64,000 bases of DNA from an uncultured Lachnospiraceae bacterium (GTDB lineage: Bacteria > Bacillota > Clostridia > Lachnospirales > Lachnospiraceae), in assembly GCA_947176505.1 (NCBI GenBank), contig CAMWQW010000021.1, positions 1-64,000 on the forward strand, read 5' to 3'. Below, in pieces: positions 15,794 through 24,217 of the stretch (positions are counted from its first letter, which is position 1; every line of letters starts with the position of its first letter). A program made the translations under genes and the position numbers. The notes under the pieces are model-generated. The model searched no databases and was not told where the DNA came from. It was given only the letters and a program-made list of their open reading frames with translations.

Positions 15794-17500
15794 ATGAATC
15801 GGAAACTCAAAATATCAGGCAGGGATATCTTCGGATATCTCCTGCTTGGATTAAGCGTAATCATGCTCGGCAAAAGCCTATTGTTGTGTTTTAGTAGTGA
15901 TATCTGGTATGATGAATTGTTCACCGTGGGAATGATAGAACATTCCTACGGTGATTTAATTGCGTTTACGGCAAGGGACGTGCATCCTCCGTTATATTAC
16001 TGTATCGTAAAACTTGTTGTAGACTTATGTAAACTAATATCTGCGCAGACGAATCCGGTTATCGTTGCCAAAATGGTGTCGGTGTTTCCGTATTTTATCC
16101 TGTTCGCATATAGTGTGACGTTTATCCGCAAGAGATTCGGTATCTTTGCCGGAGGACTGTTTCTGTTCTGCGTAACTACGATGCCACAGCTTAGCGCGTA
16201 CACAGTGGAAGTGCGGATGTACAGCTTTGCGCTTCTGTTTGTGACGGCTGCTTTTCTGCACGGTTACGGGACGATTACGGCAGGAAGCGGGGTAGAGGAG
16301 AAGCGGCGTGAAGGAAGCAGGAAGCCGATAAGTTATCCTCCTGTGCGTATGCGCCGGGTTCACGCCGCAGCTTTGATATTCTATGGACTTGCGGCGGCAT
16401 ATACACAGTATTTTGCCTGCGTGGCAGTTATTATGGTTTATCTGTATGTGCTTGCTGTATTTATAATCAAAGACCGTCAAAGAATAAAAGAGTGGTTTCT
16501 ATGGGTGGCAATTTCGATTGTCGGTTATGCGCCATGGCTTTATGCGTTGGTGAATCAGATTACGGCAGTGAATGATAATTACTGGATATTGCCGTTGACT
16601 TGGCGTTCTTTGGGCGGCTGCGTGAAATTTGTGATGAAGCCGGCGTTCACTAATGAAGTACTGAGTACTATTCTGGCGGTAATACTGTTTATAGTATATG
16701 CGGCTGCATTTGGATATGAAGTAATAAAACTATACCATTATGGCAGACAAAATGAAAAGAATGCAATAAATAATGGAATATTTATCGCAGCAGGTACCGG
16801 CGTTCTTGCAGGGGTGGTAATGTTTGGTTTTATTGCATCTAAGATTATCCGTCCTATTTTCGTCTACCGCTACATGATTCCGGCATTGGGGTGTTTCTGG
16901 CTGAGCTTTGCGGTGGGACTTCATGATATTTGGATGGATACAGATTTATGTAAACCAGAAGATGCTCGGAACAATACGGATGAGCAAGATACAGTTGTAG
17001 AACATACGTTACGAAAGAGCACAAAAGAAAAGATTTCGCAGGCTGTTGTTATTATCATCTCATCCTTTGTTATTGTCATCGGACTTCGAGACTACCGTGC
17101 TTTTATGGGAGAAGAAGAATATAAAGTACTGCTGATGGAGCAGACTACAGAGGCATTATCTTCCATTGCGCCGGAGGATATTGTCATTTATAATTTTGAT
17201 CAGGTACAGGCAGTTACTTCCTATTATCTGGACCGCAGGATAGAGAGTTATCTCTGGTGCGGAACACCGGAAACGTTGATTCAGGAGATTATCAGACCGT
17301 ATGATACGGTAGAAGAAACGCAGACGATCAAAGAGTGGTGTGAGAGTGGCAGGAATGTCTGGTTTATCGGTAGTTTTAACAGCAGAGAGGATATTGTAAA
17401 GGAATGGGCTTCTGAAGGAATACGGATAGAAGAAACGGGCAGTTATCTATTGGAAAGATATTGGTTCAATTTGTATAAAGCTTCGGTGGAAAGGCAATAA
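15794..17500 (+). CDS. GT39-like membrane glycosyltransferase
   Basis: A 568-residue polytopic membrane protein of the ArnT/PMT (GT-C) type. Near the first extracellular loop it has WYDELFT (Asp40-Glu41) and RDVHPPLYY (residues 61-69), the conserved acidic and HPP motif of lipid-phosphate-sugar-dependent transferases. About nine to ten hydrophobic segments follow (for example FVLRK-flanked helices to residue 420), then a soluble C-terminal part of some 150 residues. It probably transfers a sugar from an undecaprenyl-phosphate donor to a surface acceptor. It follows thrS by 34 bp and could share its transcript. Donor and acceptor are unknown. Confidence 0.78.
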   Translation: MNRKLKISGRDIFGYLLLGLSVIMLGKSLLLCFSSDIWYDELFTVGMIEHSYGDLIAFTARDVHPPLYYCIVKLVVDLCKLISAQTNPVIVAKMVSVFPYFILFAYSVTFIRKRFGIFAGGLFLFCVTTMPQLSAYTVEVRMYSFALLFVTAAFLHGYGTITAGSGVEEKRREGSRKPISYPPVRMRRVHAAALIFYGLAAAYTQYFACVAVIMVYLYVLAVFIIKDRQRIKEWFLWVAISIVGYAPWLYALVNQITAVNDNYWILPLTWRSLGGCVKFVMKPAFTNEVLSTILAVILFIVYAAAFGYEVIKLYHYGRQNEKNAINNGIFIAAGTGVLAGVVMFGFIASKIIRPIFVYRYMIPALGCFWLSFAVGLHDIWMDTDLCKPEDARNNTDEQDTVVEHTLRKSTKEKISQAVVIIISSFVIVIGLRDYRAFMGEEEYKVLLMEQTTEALSSIAPEDIVIYNFDQVQAVTSYYLDRRIESYLWCGTPETLIQEIIRPYDTVEETQTIKEWCESGRNVWFIGSFNSREDIVKEWASEGIRIEETGSYLLERYWFNLYKASVERQ

Positions 17501-17560
17501 TAATCTTGTATCACAGAGTCGGTGTGCGGGTTCGCAGGCTGAATTAGAATGGAGGTTATT

Positions 17561-17878
17561 ATGGCTGAGCTAAAATGTGGAGTTGATAATTGTTCTTACA
17601 ACAAGGATAAATGCTGCTGCAAGGGCGACATCATGGTAGGTGGTACGCATGCGGATTGCTGTAACGATACATGCTGCGAAAGTTTTGCGCAGAAAAGAGA
17701 AGGCTCTTATACCAGTTCGTTAGAGCATCCGTGCAAAACAATCAGTATAGATTGCGAAGCGGTCAAATGTGTGTATAATAGTAACTATAAATGCCATGCC
17801 GAGCATGTGGATATTAAGGGCGGCGGTGCATGTAACTGCTACGGAACAGAGTGTGCTACTTTCAAGGAAGCACAATAA
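17561..17878 (+). CDS. DUF1540 protein, two Cys-rich repeats
   Basis: A 105-residue protein with 17 cysteines arranged as two DUF1540 modules: LKCGVDNCSYNKDKCCCKGDI near the start and ISIDCEAVKCVYNSNYKCHA in the second half, each ending in a C-x-C or C-x-x-x-C cluster with Phe. DUF1540 proteins are small, probably metal-binding clostridial proteins of unknown role, some associated with spores. ATG 17,561 directly follows GGAGG, which itself is part of an upstream in-frame ATG that is less likely. A strong hairpin ends the unit. Confidence 0.88.
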   Translation: MAELKCGVDNCSYNKDKCCCKGDIMVGGTHADCCNDTCCESFAQKREGSYTSSLEHPCKTISIDCEAVKCVYNSNYKCHAEHVDIKGGGACNCYGTECATFKEAQ

Positions 17879-17895
17879 ATCGAAATAGCTGTTTT

Positions 17896-17940
17896 GCAAA
17901 ATACAGTATGCTCTTTCATTCAGGGCATACTGTACTTTTG
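17896..17940. terminator. Long hairpin after the DUF1540 gene
   Basis: TACAGTATGC (17,902-17,911) pairs perfectly with GCATACTGTA (17,925-17,934), extended by GCAAAA with TTTTGC. It could terminate transcription in the forward direction. Confidence 0.7.
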
Positions 17941-17974
17941 CGGAGGAATCATAAATAGGAGCGAGGTACATAGA

Positions 17975-18697
17975 TTGAAAAGAATAGTATGTCATAAGAG
18001 TTTCAGGCATGTTCTAATGTTTGTCCTGTCGGTATGGATGATTTTGGCATTGGCAGGATGCGGTCAGGAGGATGCGGTACAGACGGGCGCGGCAGCAGAG
18101 GCGGAAGGGAATGACGGGAATGAGCAGATTTCCCTTGCGGATGTGGCAATCGAGCCGGACGAGACGAATGCAAGTAAGGCACAGATGGAAATAGATGAGC
18201 AGACGCGTGAAGAACTGACGGCACAGTTGCTTGAGGAAAATAAACTGGACACGTCTGTGATAGAGCCTAAGCGTACTACGAGAGGATGTACTTTTGACTT
18301 GCCGGAAGGTTTTGCAGAGTCGGAGGAAGTATCGGATATGTATGTGACAGACCGCTATCCGCTTGATGCATCCACGATTTACTACGTTGCCATGGAGCAG
18401 GACATTGCATTGCAGCTCTTGACTAAGGAGGCTTTCAAAGAACAGACGCAGGAGAGTCTGCGGCAGGCTTATGGGGATGGGGTGGAAGTCACCATAGACA
18501 GTTTTGAGAGTATTAAGGTCAGTGGGTATCCGGCTTTTCGCATTGTGTGTAATTATCAGGTAGATAACATAAAGATTAAGCAGCTTGCATACGCGATCAA
18601 TGCAGATAAAACATATATGATAACCTACTCGCAAACGAGTGATTACGACCGCATGGAAGAGTATGAAGCGAGCGCGGCGACGATTCGGGTTGAATAA
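17975..18697 (+). CDS. Uncharacterised lipoprotein
   Basis: Starting at TTG 17,975 (with AGGAGCGAGG about 10 bp upstream) the protein has a short basic N-terminus, a hydrophobic signal and the lipobox LALAGC. The mature part begins with an acidic, Ala/Gly/Glu-rich linker, followed by a compact domain with FDLPEGF, the DASTIYYVA strand and YMITYSQTSDYDRMEEYEAS near the C-terminus, which resembles the PsbP/YP_-like domains of clostridial lipoproteins that hold a single alpha-beta fold. Total length 240 residues. Function unknown; extracellular, membrane-anchored. The TTG start is inferred from the signal peptide. Confidence 0.75.
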   Translation: MKRIVCHKSFRHVLMFVLSVWMILALAGCGQEDAVQTGAAAEAEGNDGNEQISLADVAIEPDETNASKAQMEIDEQTREELTAQLLEENKLDTSVIEPKRTTRGCTFDLPEGFAESEEVSDMYVTDRYPLDASTIYYVAMEQDIALQLLTKEAFKEQTQESLRQAYGDGVEVTIDSFESIKVSGYPAFRIVCNYQVDNIKIKQLAYAINADKTYMITYSQTSDYDRMEEYEASAATIRVE

Positions 18698-18703
18698 GAC
18701 AGG

Positions 18704-18744
18704 AAACAGCAGCATTTAGAGAAAGTAAATGCTGCTGTTTTTGT
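18704..18744. terminator. Terminator between convergent lipoprotein and MFS genes
   Basis: AAACAGCAGCATTTA (18,704-18,718) and TAAATGCTGCTGTTT (18,726-18,740) form a perfect stem with a 7-nt loop. A- and T-runs on each side make it usable on both strands. Confidence 0.88.
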
Positions 18745-18779
18745 AAAAGATATTTCTATCTATTTTTCAAGTTAAGAGC

Positions 18780-20060
18780 TTAATCATCCACGTCGAAATT
18801 CTCCAGCATACTGCCCTTTTTCTGCGGTTTGGAATCACCGTGTTTTACCATGAGCATTGTAAAGAATGCCAGAACGGAAAAGAACACGGAGTAAGGGAAC
18901 AGCGTCCGGTAAGAGACATGTTCCAGCAGATATCCCGACAGAATTGGTGTGAATACCTGCGCCGCCATAGAAAAGGTGTAATAATATCCGGTATATTTGC
19001 CCACATCTCCGGAGGAGGCGATTTCAACGACCATCGGAAACGAGTTGACATTGATAGCAGCCCATGCGAAACCGATGATACCGAAAAAGATGTTCATCGT
19101 TACATGATAGCTGTTGTAAAAAGAAGCGCACAGATAACAGAGGGCTAATAAGACAACACCGATTAAGATTGTTTTCTTTCTTCCGATATGGCTGGAAAGC
19201 GCACCGATTGGAATATAGCTGATGATTGCGGCAACGGTCGCCACCATCAGGCAGTTCGCATAACCGCCGTTTTCCATGCCCCACACATGCGTTGCATAGC
19301 GTGAAAAGGCGGTTGTGACCGCATTGTAAGCGATGAACCACAGCGCGATGGAGAGCAGCATAAATACGAGACTCCGCCTTACATCCGGAGCAAGCGTTGT
19401 GCCGGCAGCCTGATTAAAAGAGTCAGTTTCGGATTCTGATATTTTTTCCGGTTCCATTTCTTTTAAAATCTTTTTTTCTTTGATGGTCGAAAAGAGAACG
19501 GCAATACATATGAGCATCAGCAGGGCAATGGAAGCAAACAGCGGGAAATAATTCGGTGTTGCGCCGCTCCCTACTAAGAAACGGATCATGATCAGCGAAT
19601 AGACGCCGCCGATGGCGCCCATCAGGTTAATGACCGCATTGCCCTTGCTGCGCAGAGGTTTCGGTGTCAAATCGGGCATCAGCGCAACCGAAGGAGAACG
19701 GTAAAGCCCCATAGCGAGCAGTACAAGAAACAGAACAATGATAAACAGCGGCAGATTCCGGCTGCGGTCCGCGGTAGGAAGAATCAGGAGAAAGATATCC
19801 GCCAGAAGCGTTCCGATGATAATAAAAGGCATTCTTTTACCGATTTTCGTATCTGTTTTGTCAGAAAGGGAACCGAAAAACGGAAGAAGAAACAGCGCTA
19901 AGACATTGTCGGCAGCCATGATGACGCCGGTAACTGTTTCACCCAGTTGAAAAGAGTTCTTTAGAATCAGCGGAATAATGTTGTCGTACATCTGCCAGAA
20001 AGCCGAGATGGACAGGAATGCCAAGCCGATTAAAATAGTTTGCTTGTAGTTAAGTTTCAT
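18780..20060 (-). CDS. MFS transporter, GPH/SLC45-like sugar carrier
   Basis: A 426-residue membrane protein with 12 hydrophobic segments and the MFS loop motif FFGSLSDKTDTKIGKRMPFI between helices 2 and 3, repeated as ALSSHIGRKKTI in the second half. The motif GLYRSPSVALMPDL is typical of the sucrose/glycoside transporters related to SLC45 and GPH carriers. A GGGGGA ribosome site precedes the start. It is divergent from a GH2 glycosidase gene, which suggests that it imports the glycoside that the enzyme splits. Substrate not determinable. Confidence 0.85.
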   Translation of the reverse strand: MKLNYKQTILIGLAFLSISAFWQMYDNIIPLILKNSFQLGETVTGVIMAADNVLALFLLPFFGSLSDKTDTKIGKRMPFIIIGTLLADIFLLILPTADRSRNLPLFIIVLFLVLLAMGLYRSPSVALMPDLTPKPLRSKGNAVINLMGAIGGVYSLIMIRFLVGSGATPNYFPLFASIALLMLICIAVLFSTIKEKKILKEMEPEKISESETDSFNQAAGTTLAPDVRRSLVFMLLSIALWFIAYNAVTTAFSRYATHVWGMENGGYANCLMVATVAAIISYIPIGALSSHIGRKKTILIGVVLLALCYLCASFYNSYHVTMNIFFGIIGFAWAAINVNSFPMVVEIASSGDVGKYTGYYYTFSMAAQVFTPILSGYLLEHVSYRTLFPYSVFFSVLAFFTMLMVKHGDSKPQKKGSMLENFDVDD

Positions 20061-20169
20061 GTTTTGTCCCCCATAAATTTGTTCATTAAGTTTCTTTTGC
20101 TTTTATTCATTGTAGCATAGGAGTTCGGGAAAAGATATAGTTTTGATTTGCGATTTTTCGTAAAATGCT

Positions 20170-20197
20170 TTGAAAACATGCTGCAATCTGGTACAAT
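20170..20197 (+). promoter_or_regulatory. Promoter of the GH2 gene
   Basis: TTGAAA (20,170-20,175), 16-bp spacer, TACAAT (20,192-20,197), about 100 bp upstream of the ATG. Confidence 0.65.
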
Positions 20198-20297
20198 AGA
20201 TAAAATATATTTTTTCGGAAAACAGATAAATGTACAAAATTATTACAAGACATAAAAATGGGGAAGCTTTACAGCACAAAGAACAGGGGAAATTATC

Positions 20298-22145
20298 ATG
20301 AAGCAATTATTCAGCAGATGGGGAAGAGAACCGGACCGTGAACAGGTGTGGCAGGAGTATCCGCGACCGAATCTTGTGCGCGACAGTTATTTTAATCTGA
20401 ATGGGGAATGGGACTGCTGCATCAATTGTTATGCGGATGTTGAGACTCATGAATATCGTAAGAAAATACTCGTTCCTTTTTCGCCGGAGACTGCACTATC
20501 AGGGGTCAAAGAGATATTGCAACCGGGAATGTACCTGCATTACCGGAAAGTTTTCAGTCTGCCGGAAGGATTTCGTAGAAGCCGCGTGCTTCTTCATTTC
20601 GGTGCCGTCGATCAGGAATGCGAAGTGTTCTTAAACGGTACGTTTCTCGGGGCACATAAGGGAGGCTATCTGCCCTTTTCTTTTGACGTAACCGATTCGC
20701 TTGCGGAGGAAAACATTCTGACAGTACATGTGACAGACGATACAGAGCAAAGCCCTCACGCGAGAGGGAAACAGAAACTCTCGAAAAAAGGGATTCTCAG
20801 CTCGCTTTTTTACACGCCCCAGAGCGGAATCTGGCAGACGGTTTGGATGGAGAGCGTGGAAGAAGAATACATTGACTGGGTGAAAATTACGCCGCTCTAT
20901 GATGAAGGCGCGGTAAAGATAAGGGTGAAGACCGCAGGCAGCAAGACGGGTCCGGCGGAAGATGAAGATAGAGAAAGCAGAGTGGGAAGCGGCGGTATTG
21001 AAGCAGATCACAGTCTGAGCGCGCAGATTGCAATCATGGATAACGGCACGATGATTGCGCAGGCACAGGCGCAGCCGGACAAAGACTGCGTGATTGCGCT
21101 AAGTCATTTCCGTTCATGGTCGCCGGAAGAACCGTATCTTTATGATGTGCGGATTTCATATGGAAAAGACGAGGTCGCTTCCTATTTCGGAATGCGGAAA
21201 ATTTCAACAGACAGGGATGAAAACGGGATTTTAAGATTTTTCCTTAATAATAAGCCGTACTTCTTTAATGGGTTGTTAGATCAAGGTTACTGGCCGGAGA
21301 GTCTTATGACGCCGCCATGCGACGAGGCGCTTGTTTATGACATCAGGAAGCAGAAAGAAATGGGATACAATACGATCCGCAAGCATGTCAAAGTGGAACT
21401 TCCGAGATTTTATTACCACTGTGACAGAATCGGAATGATAGTGTGGCAGGATATGCCCAACGGAGGCGGCGCATATAATATGGCGTTTGTGGCGGGGATT
21501 GCAAATTTTTCCGACAGCATTGCCAGAGAAATGTCCGACAGCAGTTACCGAAGGTTTAAGCGTGAGGATAGGGAAGGCAGGAGACAGTATTGCCGTGATT
21601 TGACCGGAATGGTGAAACATCTTTACAATTATCCTTGTATCGCCGCGTGGGTTCCTTTTAATGAAGGCTGGGGACAATTTGATGCCGGATGGGTAACAAA
21701 GAAGCTGCGCGGACTGGACAAGAGCCGTCTGATCAATCAGGCTTGCGGCTGGTTTGACCAAAAAGGCGGTGATATATACAGTATCCACAATTACAGGCGT
21801 GGTCTTACCGTTTCACCGCAAAAAGACCGGGTGGTGGCACTGACGGAGTACGGCGGGTATGCGTATCCGGTGAAGGGACATATCGCCAGCAGGAAGAAAT
21901 TCGGTTACAGACACTATTCATCCAAAACGGAGTTGACCGACGGATATCGGAGACTGATTGAGGAAGAAATTTTTCCGAACGTAGCAAGGGGTCTATCCGC
22001 AGCGATTTACACGCAGGTCAGCGACATCGAGACGGAGATCAACGGCGTTATGACTTACGACAGAGAAGTTGATAAGCTGCATCTGGATACGGTTAAGGAG
22101 TTGAACCAGAAGCTGTACCGGATTTTTGAGGAAAATGTACGATAG
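20298..22145 (+). CDS. Glycoside hydrolase family 2 enzyme
   Basis: A 615-residue intracellular enzyme with no signal peptide. It has the GH2 layout: jelly-roll sugar-binding domain (about 1-195, with VFLNGTFLGAHKGGYLPFSFD), an immunoglobulin-like domain, and a TIM barrel. The acid/base is Glu456 in PFNEGWGQ; the nucleophile is probably Glu517 in ALTEYGG. These features cover beta-galactosidases, beta-glucuronidases and beta-mannosidases; the barrel is close to the uncharacterised clostridial GH2 enzymes that act on small glycosides. Its divergent MFS neighbour likely supplies substrate. An inserted Glu/Arg/Ser-rich loop near residue 225 is unusual. Confidence 0.88.
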   Translation: MKQLFSRWGREPDREQVWQEYPRPNLVRDSYFNLNGEWDCCINCYADVETHEYRKKILVPFSPETALSGVKEILQPGMYLHYRKVFSLPEGFRRSRVLLHFGAVDQECEVFLNGTFLGAHKGGYLPFSFDVTDSLAEENILTVHVTDDTEQSPHARGKQKLSKKGILSSLFYTPQSGIWQTVWMESVEEEYIDWVKITPLYDEGAVKIRVKTAGSKTGPAEDEDRESRVGSGGIEADHSLSAQIAIMDNGTMIAQAQAQPDKDCVIALSHFRSWSPEEPYLYDVRISYGKDEVASYFGMRKISTDRDENGILRFFLNNKPYFFNGLLDQGYWPESLMTPPCDEALVYDIRKQKEMGYNTIRKHVKVELPRFYYHCDRIGMIVWQDMPNGGGAYNMAFVAGIANFSDSIAREMSDSSYRRFKREDREGRRQYCRDLTGMVKHLYNYPCIAAWVPFNEGWGQFDAGWVTKKLRGLDKSRLINQACGWFDQKGGDIYSIHNYRRGLTVSPQKDRVVALTEYGGYAYPVKGHIASRKKFGYRHYSSKTELTDGYRRLIEEEIFPNVARGLSAAIYTQVSDIETEINGVMTYDREVDKLHLDTVKELNQKLYRIFEENVR

Positions 22146-22165
22146 TACGGGCAGTTTTATTATAA

Positions 22166-22401
22166 GATTCGAGTGCCAAAAGGTGACTATAATAGGTTGA
22201 GAAGGCAGATGTCACAAAAAATTTTGCAAAACCGGTTGACACAGCCTGAATCCTGTGTTACAGTATTATCCGTGCGAGAGCACGCGACAACCAAGCAGAG
22301 TATCCACTCTCACCTTGCAACAATCGGGTTCGCAAGTGTTCATATTTCAAAACTTCTGACATATCTCTACCATAATGGGAGAGTATAGGAGCTTGAATAT
22401 C
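22166..22401. repeat. Degenerate MITE-like element upstream of infC
   Basis: GATTCGAGTGCCAAAAGGTG and the following 35 bp match the terminal inverted repeat of the intact MITE at 28,958-29,262. The right end (about 22,350-22,401) is only weakly similar to the complementary terminus. An open frame in it begins with PKGDYNRLRRQMSQKI, which is also seen in the MITE and is a by-product of the repeat, not a gene. Confidence 0.65.
22236..22264 (+). promoter_or_regulatory. Probable infC operon promoter
   Basis: TTGACA (22,236-22,241), 17-bp spacer, TACAGT (22,259-22,264). It lies inside the degenerate MITE, just past the conserved terminal repeat, and reads into the infC leader. Confidence 0.65.
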
Positions 22402-22412
22402 ATGAATTGATA

Positions 22413-22441
22413 AGTGGATAGTTATGCTGTCCACTTTTTTT
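22413..22441 (+). terminator. Attenuator ahead of infC
   Basis: AGTGGATAG (22,413-22,421) pairs with CTGTCCACT (22,427-22,435), followed by seven T, 32 bp before the infC start. In Bacillus the infC-rpmI-rplT operon is controlled by L20 through a leader terminator, so this is likely the equivalent site. The leader 22,265-22,412 would form the competing structure. Confidence 0.85.
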
Positions 22442-22472
22442 AATATTTTTTATGGGTATGGAGGGAAGAACC

Positions 22473-22979
22473 ATTAGCGATTTATTCATTAACGAACAGA
22501 TTAGAGACAAAGAAGTGCGCGTGATTGGCGAGGACGGCGAACAGTTGGGAATCATGTCCTCCAAGGAAGCTATGAAGCTGGCAGAGGAAGCAGGCGTAGA
22601 TTTAGTCAAAATCGCTCCGACAGCGAAACCGCCTGTATGTAAGATTGTGGATTACGGTAAGTTCAAGTATGAGCAGACCAGAAAAGAAAAGGAAGCTAAG
22701 AAGAAGCAGAAAACCGTTGAGATTAAGGAGATTCGTCTCTCTCCCAATATTGATACCAACGATTTGAATACGAAGATTAATGCTGCCAGAAAATTTATCA
22801 GCAAAGGCGACAGAGTGAAAATTACGCTTCGTTTCCGCGGGCGCGAGATGGCGCATATGAATAACAGCAAGCACATCTTGGATGATATCGCAGAGGCGCT
22901 TGCCGATATTGCGGTTGTTGATAAGGCACCGAAGGTAGAAGGCAGAAGCATGACGATGTTTTTGGCTGAGAAGCGTTAG
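22473..22979 (+). CDS. infC: Translation initiation factor IF-3
   Basis: The 168-residue protein binds the 30S subunit and checks start codon pairing. N-terminal domain: FINEQIRDKEVRVIGEDGEQ; lysine-rich linker; C-terminal domain: KITLRFRGREMAHM and KVEGRSMTMFL. The most likely start is ATT at 22,473, as GGAGGG (22,460-22,465) lies 7 bp upstream and the family begins with xSDLxINEQIR. An ATG at 22,458 would overlap the ribosome site itself. A non-canonical start is expected, since IF-3 in other bacteria limits its own synthesis through AUU. First gene of the infC-rpmI-rplT operon. Confidence 0.95.
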   Translation: MSDLFINEQIRDKEVRVIGEDGEQLGIMSSKEAMKLAEEAGVDLVKIAPTAKPPVCKIVDYGKFKYEQTRKEKEAKKKQKTVEIKEIRLSPNIDTNDLNTKINAARKFISKGDRVKITLRFRGREMAHMNNSKHILDDIAEALADIAVVDKAPKVEGRSMTMFLAEKR

Positions 22980-23052
22980 TTTTTCAGTTGAAATAAACTG
23001 ATATCTTGGATTGATATCTCACAAAATTTATTAATATAGGAGGAATTTTGAA

Positions 23053-23250
23053 ATGCCAAAAATGAAGACAAGCAGATCAGCTGCAAAACGTTTTAAAGTA
23101 ACCGGAACGGGTAAGTTGAAAAGAAATAAAGCTTATAAACGCCATATCTTAACCAAGAAAACTACTAAGAATAAAAGAAATCTTAGAAAGCCTGCTATGA
23201 CAGACGCAACGAATGTTAAGAATATGAAGAAGATTTTACCTTATCTGTAG
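23053..23250 (+). CDS. rpmI: Ribosomal protein L35
   Basis: A 65-residue basic protein starting [20 protein letters not shown], the typical L35 N-terminus. Ribosome site AGGAGG. Second gene in the infC operon, 73 bp after infC. The length matches the family. Confidence 0.98.
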   Translation: MPKMKTSRSAAKRFKVTGTGKLKRNKAYKRHILTKKTTKNKRNLRKPAMTDATNVKNMKKILPYL

Positions 23251-23309
23251 TAGGGGTGTGCCGGAAGGCAGCATGAGCCAAAGTTATAGGTCATAAGGAG
23301 GAAAAAGAC

Positions 23310-23666
23310 ATGGCAAGAATTAAAGGCGGTGTAAACGCTAAAAAGAAACATAACAGAGTGTTAAAGCTTGCGAAAGGATACAGAGGCGCAAGATCGAAAC
23401 AATACAGAGTAGCAAAACAGTCCGTAATGAGAGCTTTGACATCTTCTTACGCAGGAAGAAAAGAAAGAAAGCGTCAGTTCAGACAGCTGTGGATTGCCCG
23501 TATCAATGCAGCGGCAAGAATGAACGGCTTATCCTACAGCAAATTTATGTTTGGTCTGAAGAATGCGGGTGTTGACATGAACAGAAAGATGTTAGCTGAG
23601 ATGGCAGTCAATGATGCAGCCGGGTTTACGACTTTAGCAGAGCTTGCAAAGGCAAATCTGAAATAG
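23310..23666 (+). CDS. rplT: Ribosomal protein L20
   Basis: A 118-residue protein beginning [20 protein letters not shown], with the central [20 protein letters not shown] and C-terminal helix as in L20. It assembles early on 23S rRNA. In Firmicutes it represses its own operon through the leader, in this case probably the hairpin at 22,413-22,441. A terminator follows at 23,706-23,737. Confidence 0.98.
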   Translation: MARIKGGVNAKKKHNRVLKLAKGYRGARSKQYRVAKQSVMRALTSSYAGRKERKRQFRQLWIARINAAARMNGLSYSKFMFGLKNAGVDMNRKMLAEMAVNDAAGFTTLAELAKANLK

Positions 23667-23705
23667 GATTTGCAGCTTGGCTGAAATTGAAATAGAGAAA
23701 ACGCA

Positions 23706-23738
23706 AGGGACATGGTAATTAACCGTGTCTCTTTTTTG
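23706..23738 (+). terminator. Terminator of the infC operon
   Basis: GGGACATGGT pairs with AACCGTGTCTC across a short loop, followed by a run of T. Confidence 0.85.
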
Positions 23739-23753
23739 TTGAGGCATATACCC

Positions 23754-23813
23754 TTGACATATATAGATTATCTATATATAATAATGACAATATATATAGA
23801 TGGTCTACATATA
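23754..23813 (+). promoter_or_regulatory. Promoter with two tandem palindromic operators, PadR unit
   Basis: TTGACA (23,754-23,759), 17 bp, TATAAT (23,777-23,782): consensus in every base. The spacer is filled by the palindrome TATATAGA-TTA-TCTATATA (23,760-23,778). A near copy, TATATAGA-TGG-TCTACATA, lies at 23,793-23,811 at or after the transcription start. PadR proteins bind paired A/T-rich palindromes, so autorepression is likely. Confidence 0.85.
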
Positions 23814-23887
23814 TGGCGTTGCATAAATTATAAAACTTTAGTGCTGCGATTGCCTATGTTGTTTTATTTGAGAAAGGAGATTATATC

Positions 23888-24217
23888 ATGGCGATAGATA
23901 AATCATTGATTTCAGGGAGCACTTCCATGCTTTTACTCCGTTTGTTGGAGGACAAAGATATGTACGGATATGAGATGATCGAGACTCTTCAACAGAAATC
24001 CAACAATGTCTTTATGTTAAAAGCCGGAACGCTCTATCCGCTTCTTCATTCTCTGGAGGGAAAGAACTATCTGACGTCTTATGAGAGCGAGGTAAACGGA
24101 AAGCAGCGTAAATATTACAGCATTACGAAAGCCGGAAGAAAGTATCTGAAATCCAGAAAAGAAGAATGGCAGGAATATCAGGCGGCGGTACTTAACGTGC
24201 TTTGGGAGGCGATATGA
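23888..24217 (+). CDS. PadR-family transcriptional regulator
   Basis: A 109-residue winged-helix protein with MLLLRLLEDKDMYGYEMIETL, then AGTLYPLLHSLEGKNYLTSY and RKYYSITKAGRKYL, all PadR hallmarks. Ribosome site GAAAGGAG. PadR proteins are repressors released by small ligands or membrane stress; this one likely binds the two palindromes at 23,760 and 23,793. Its stop overlaps the next start by 4 bp (ATGA), and PadR genes are often paired with HAAS-domain membrane proteins, as here. Confidence 0.93.
   Translation: MAIDKSLISGSTSMLLLRLLEDKDMYGYEMIETLQQKSNNVFMLKAGTLYPLLHSLEGKNYLTSYESEVNGKQRKYYSITKAGRKYLKSRKEEWQEYQAAVLNVLWEAI

Noticed and set aside
17720..18715. Minus-strand frames of up to 233 codons opposite the lipoprotein gene
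   Set aside because: They oppose a protein with a signal peptide and lipobox, run through terminator hairpins, and have no family features.
22173..22388. Open frame with PKGDYNRLRRQMSQ upstream of infC, and a similar one on the minus strand at 28,968-29,255
   Set aside because: Both lie in MITE sequence, share only the terminal repeat, and have no ribosome site.
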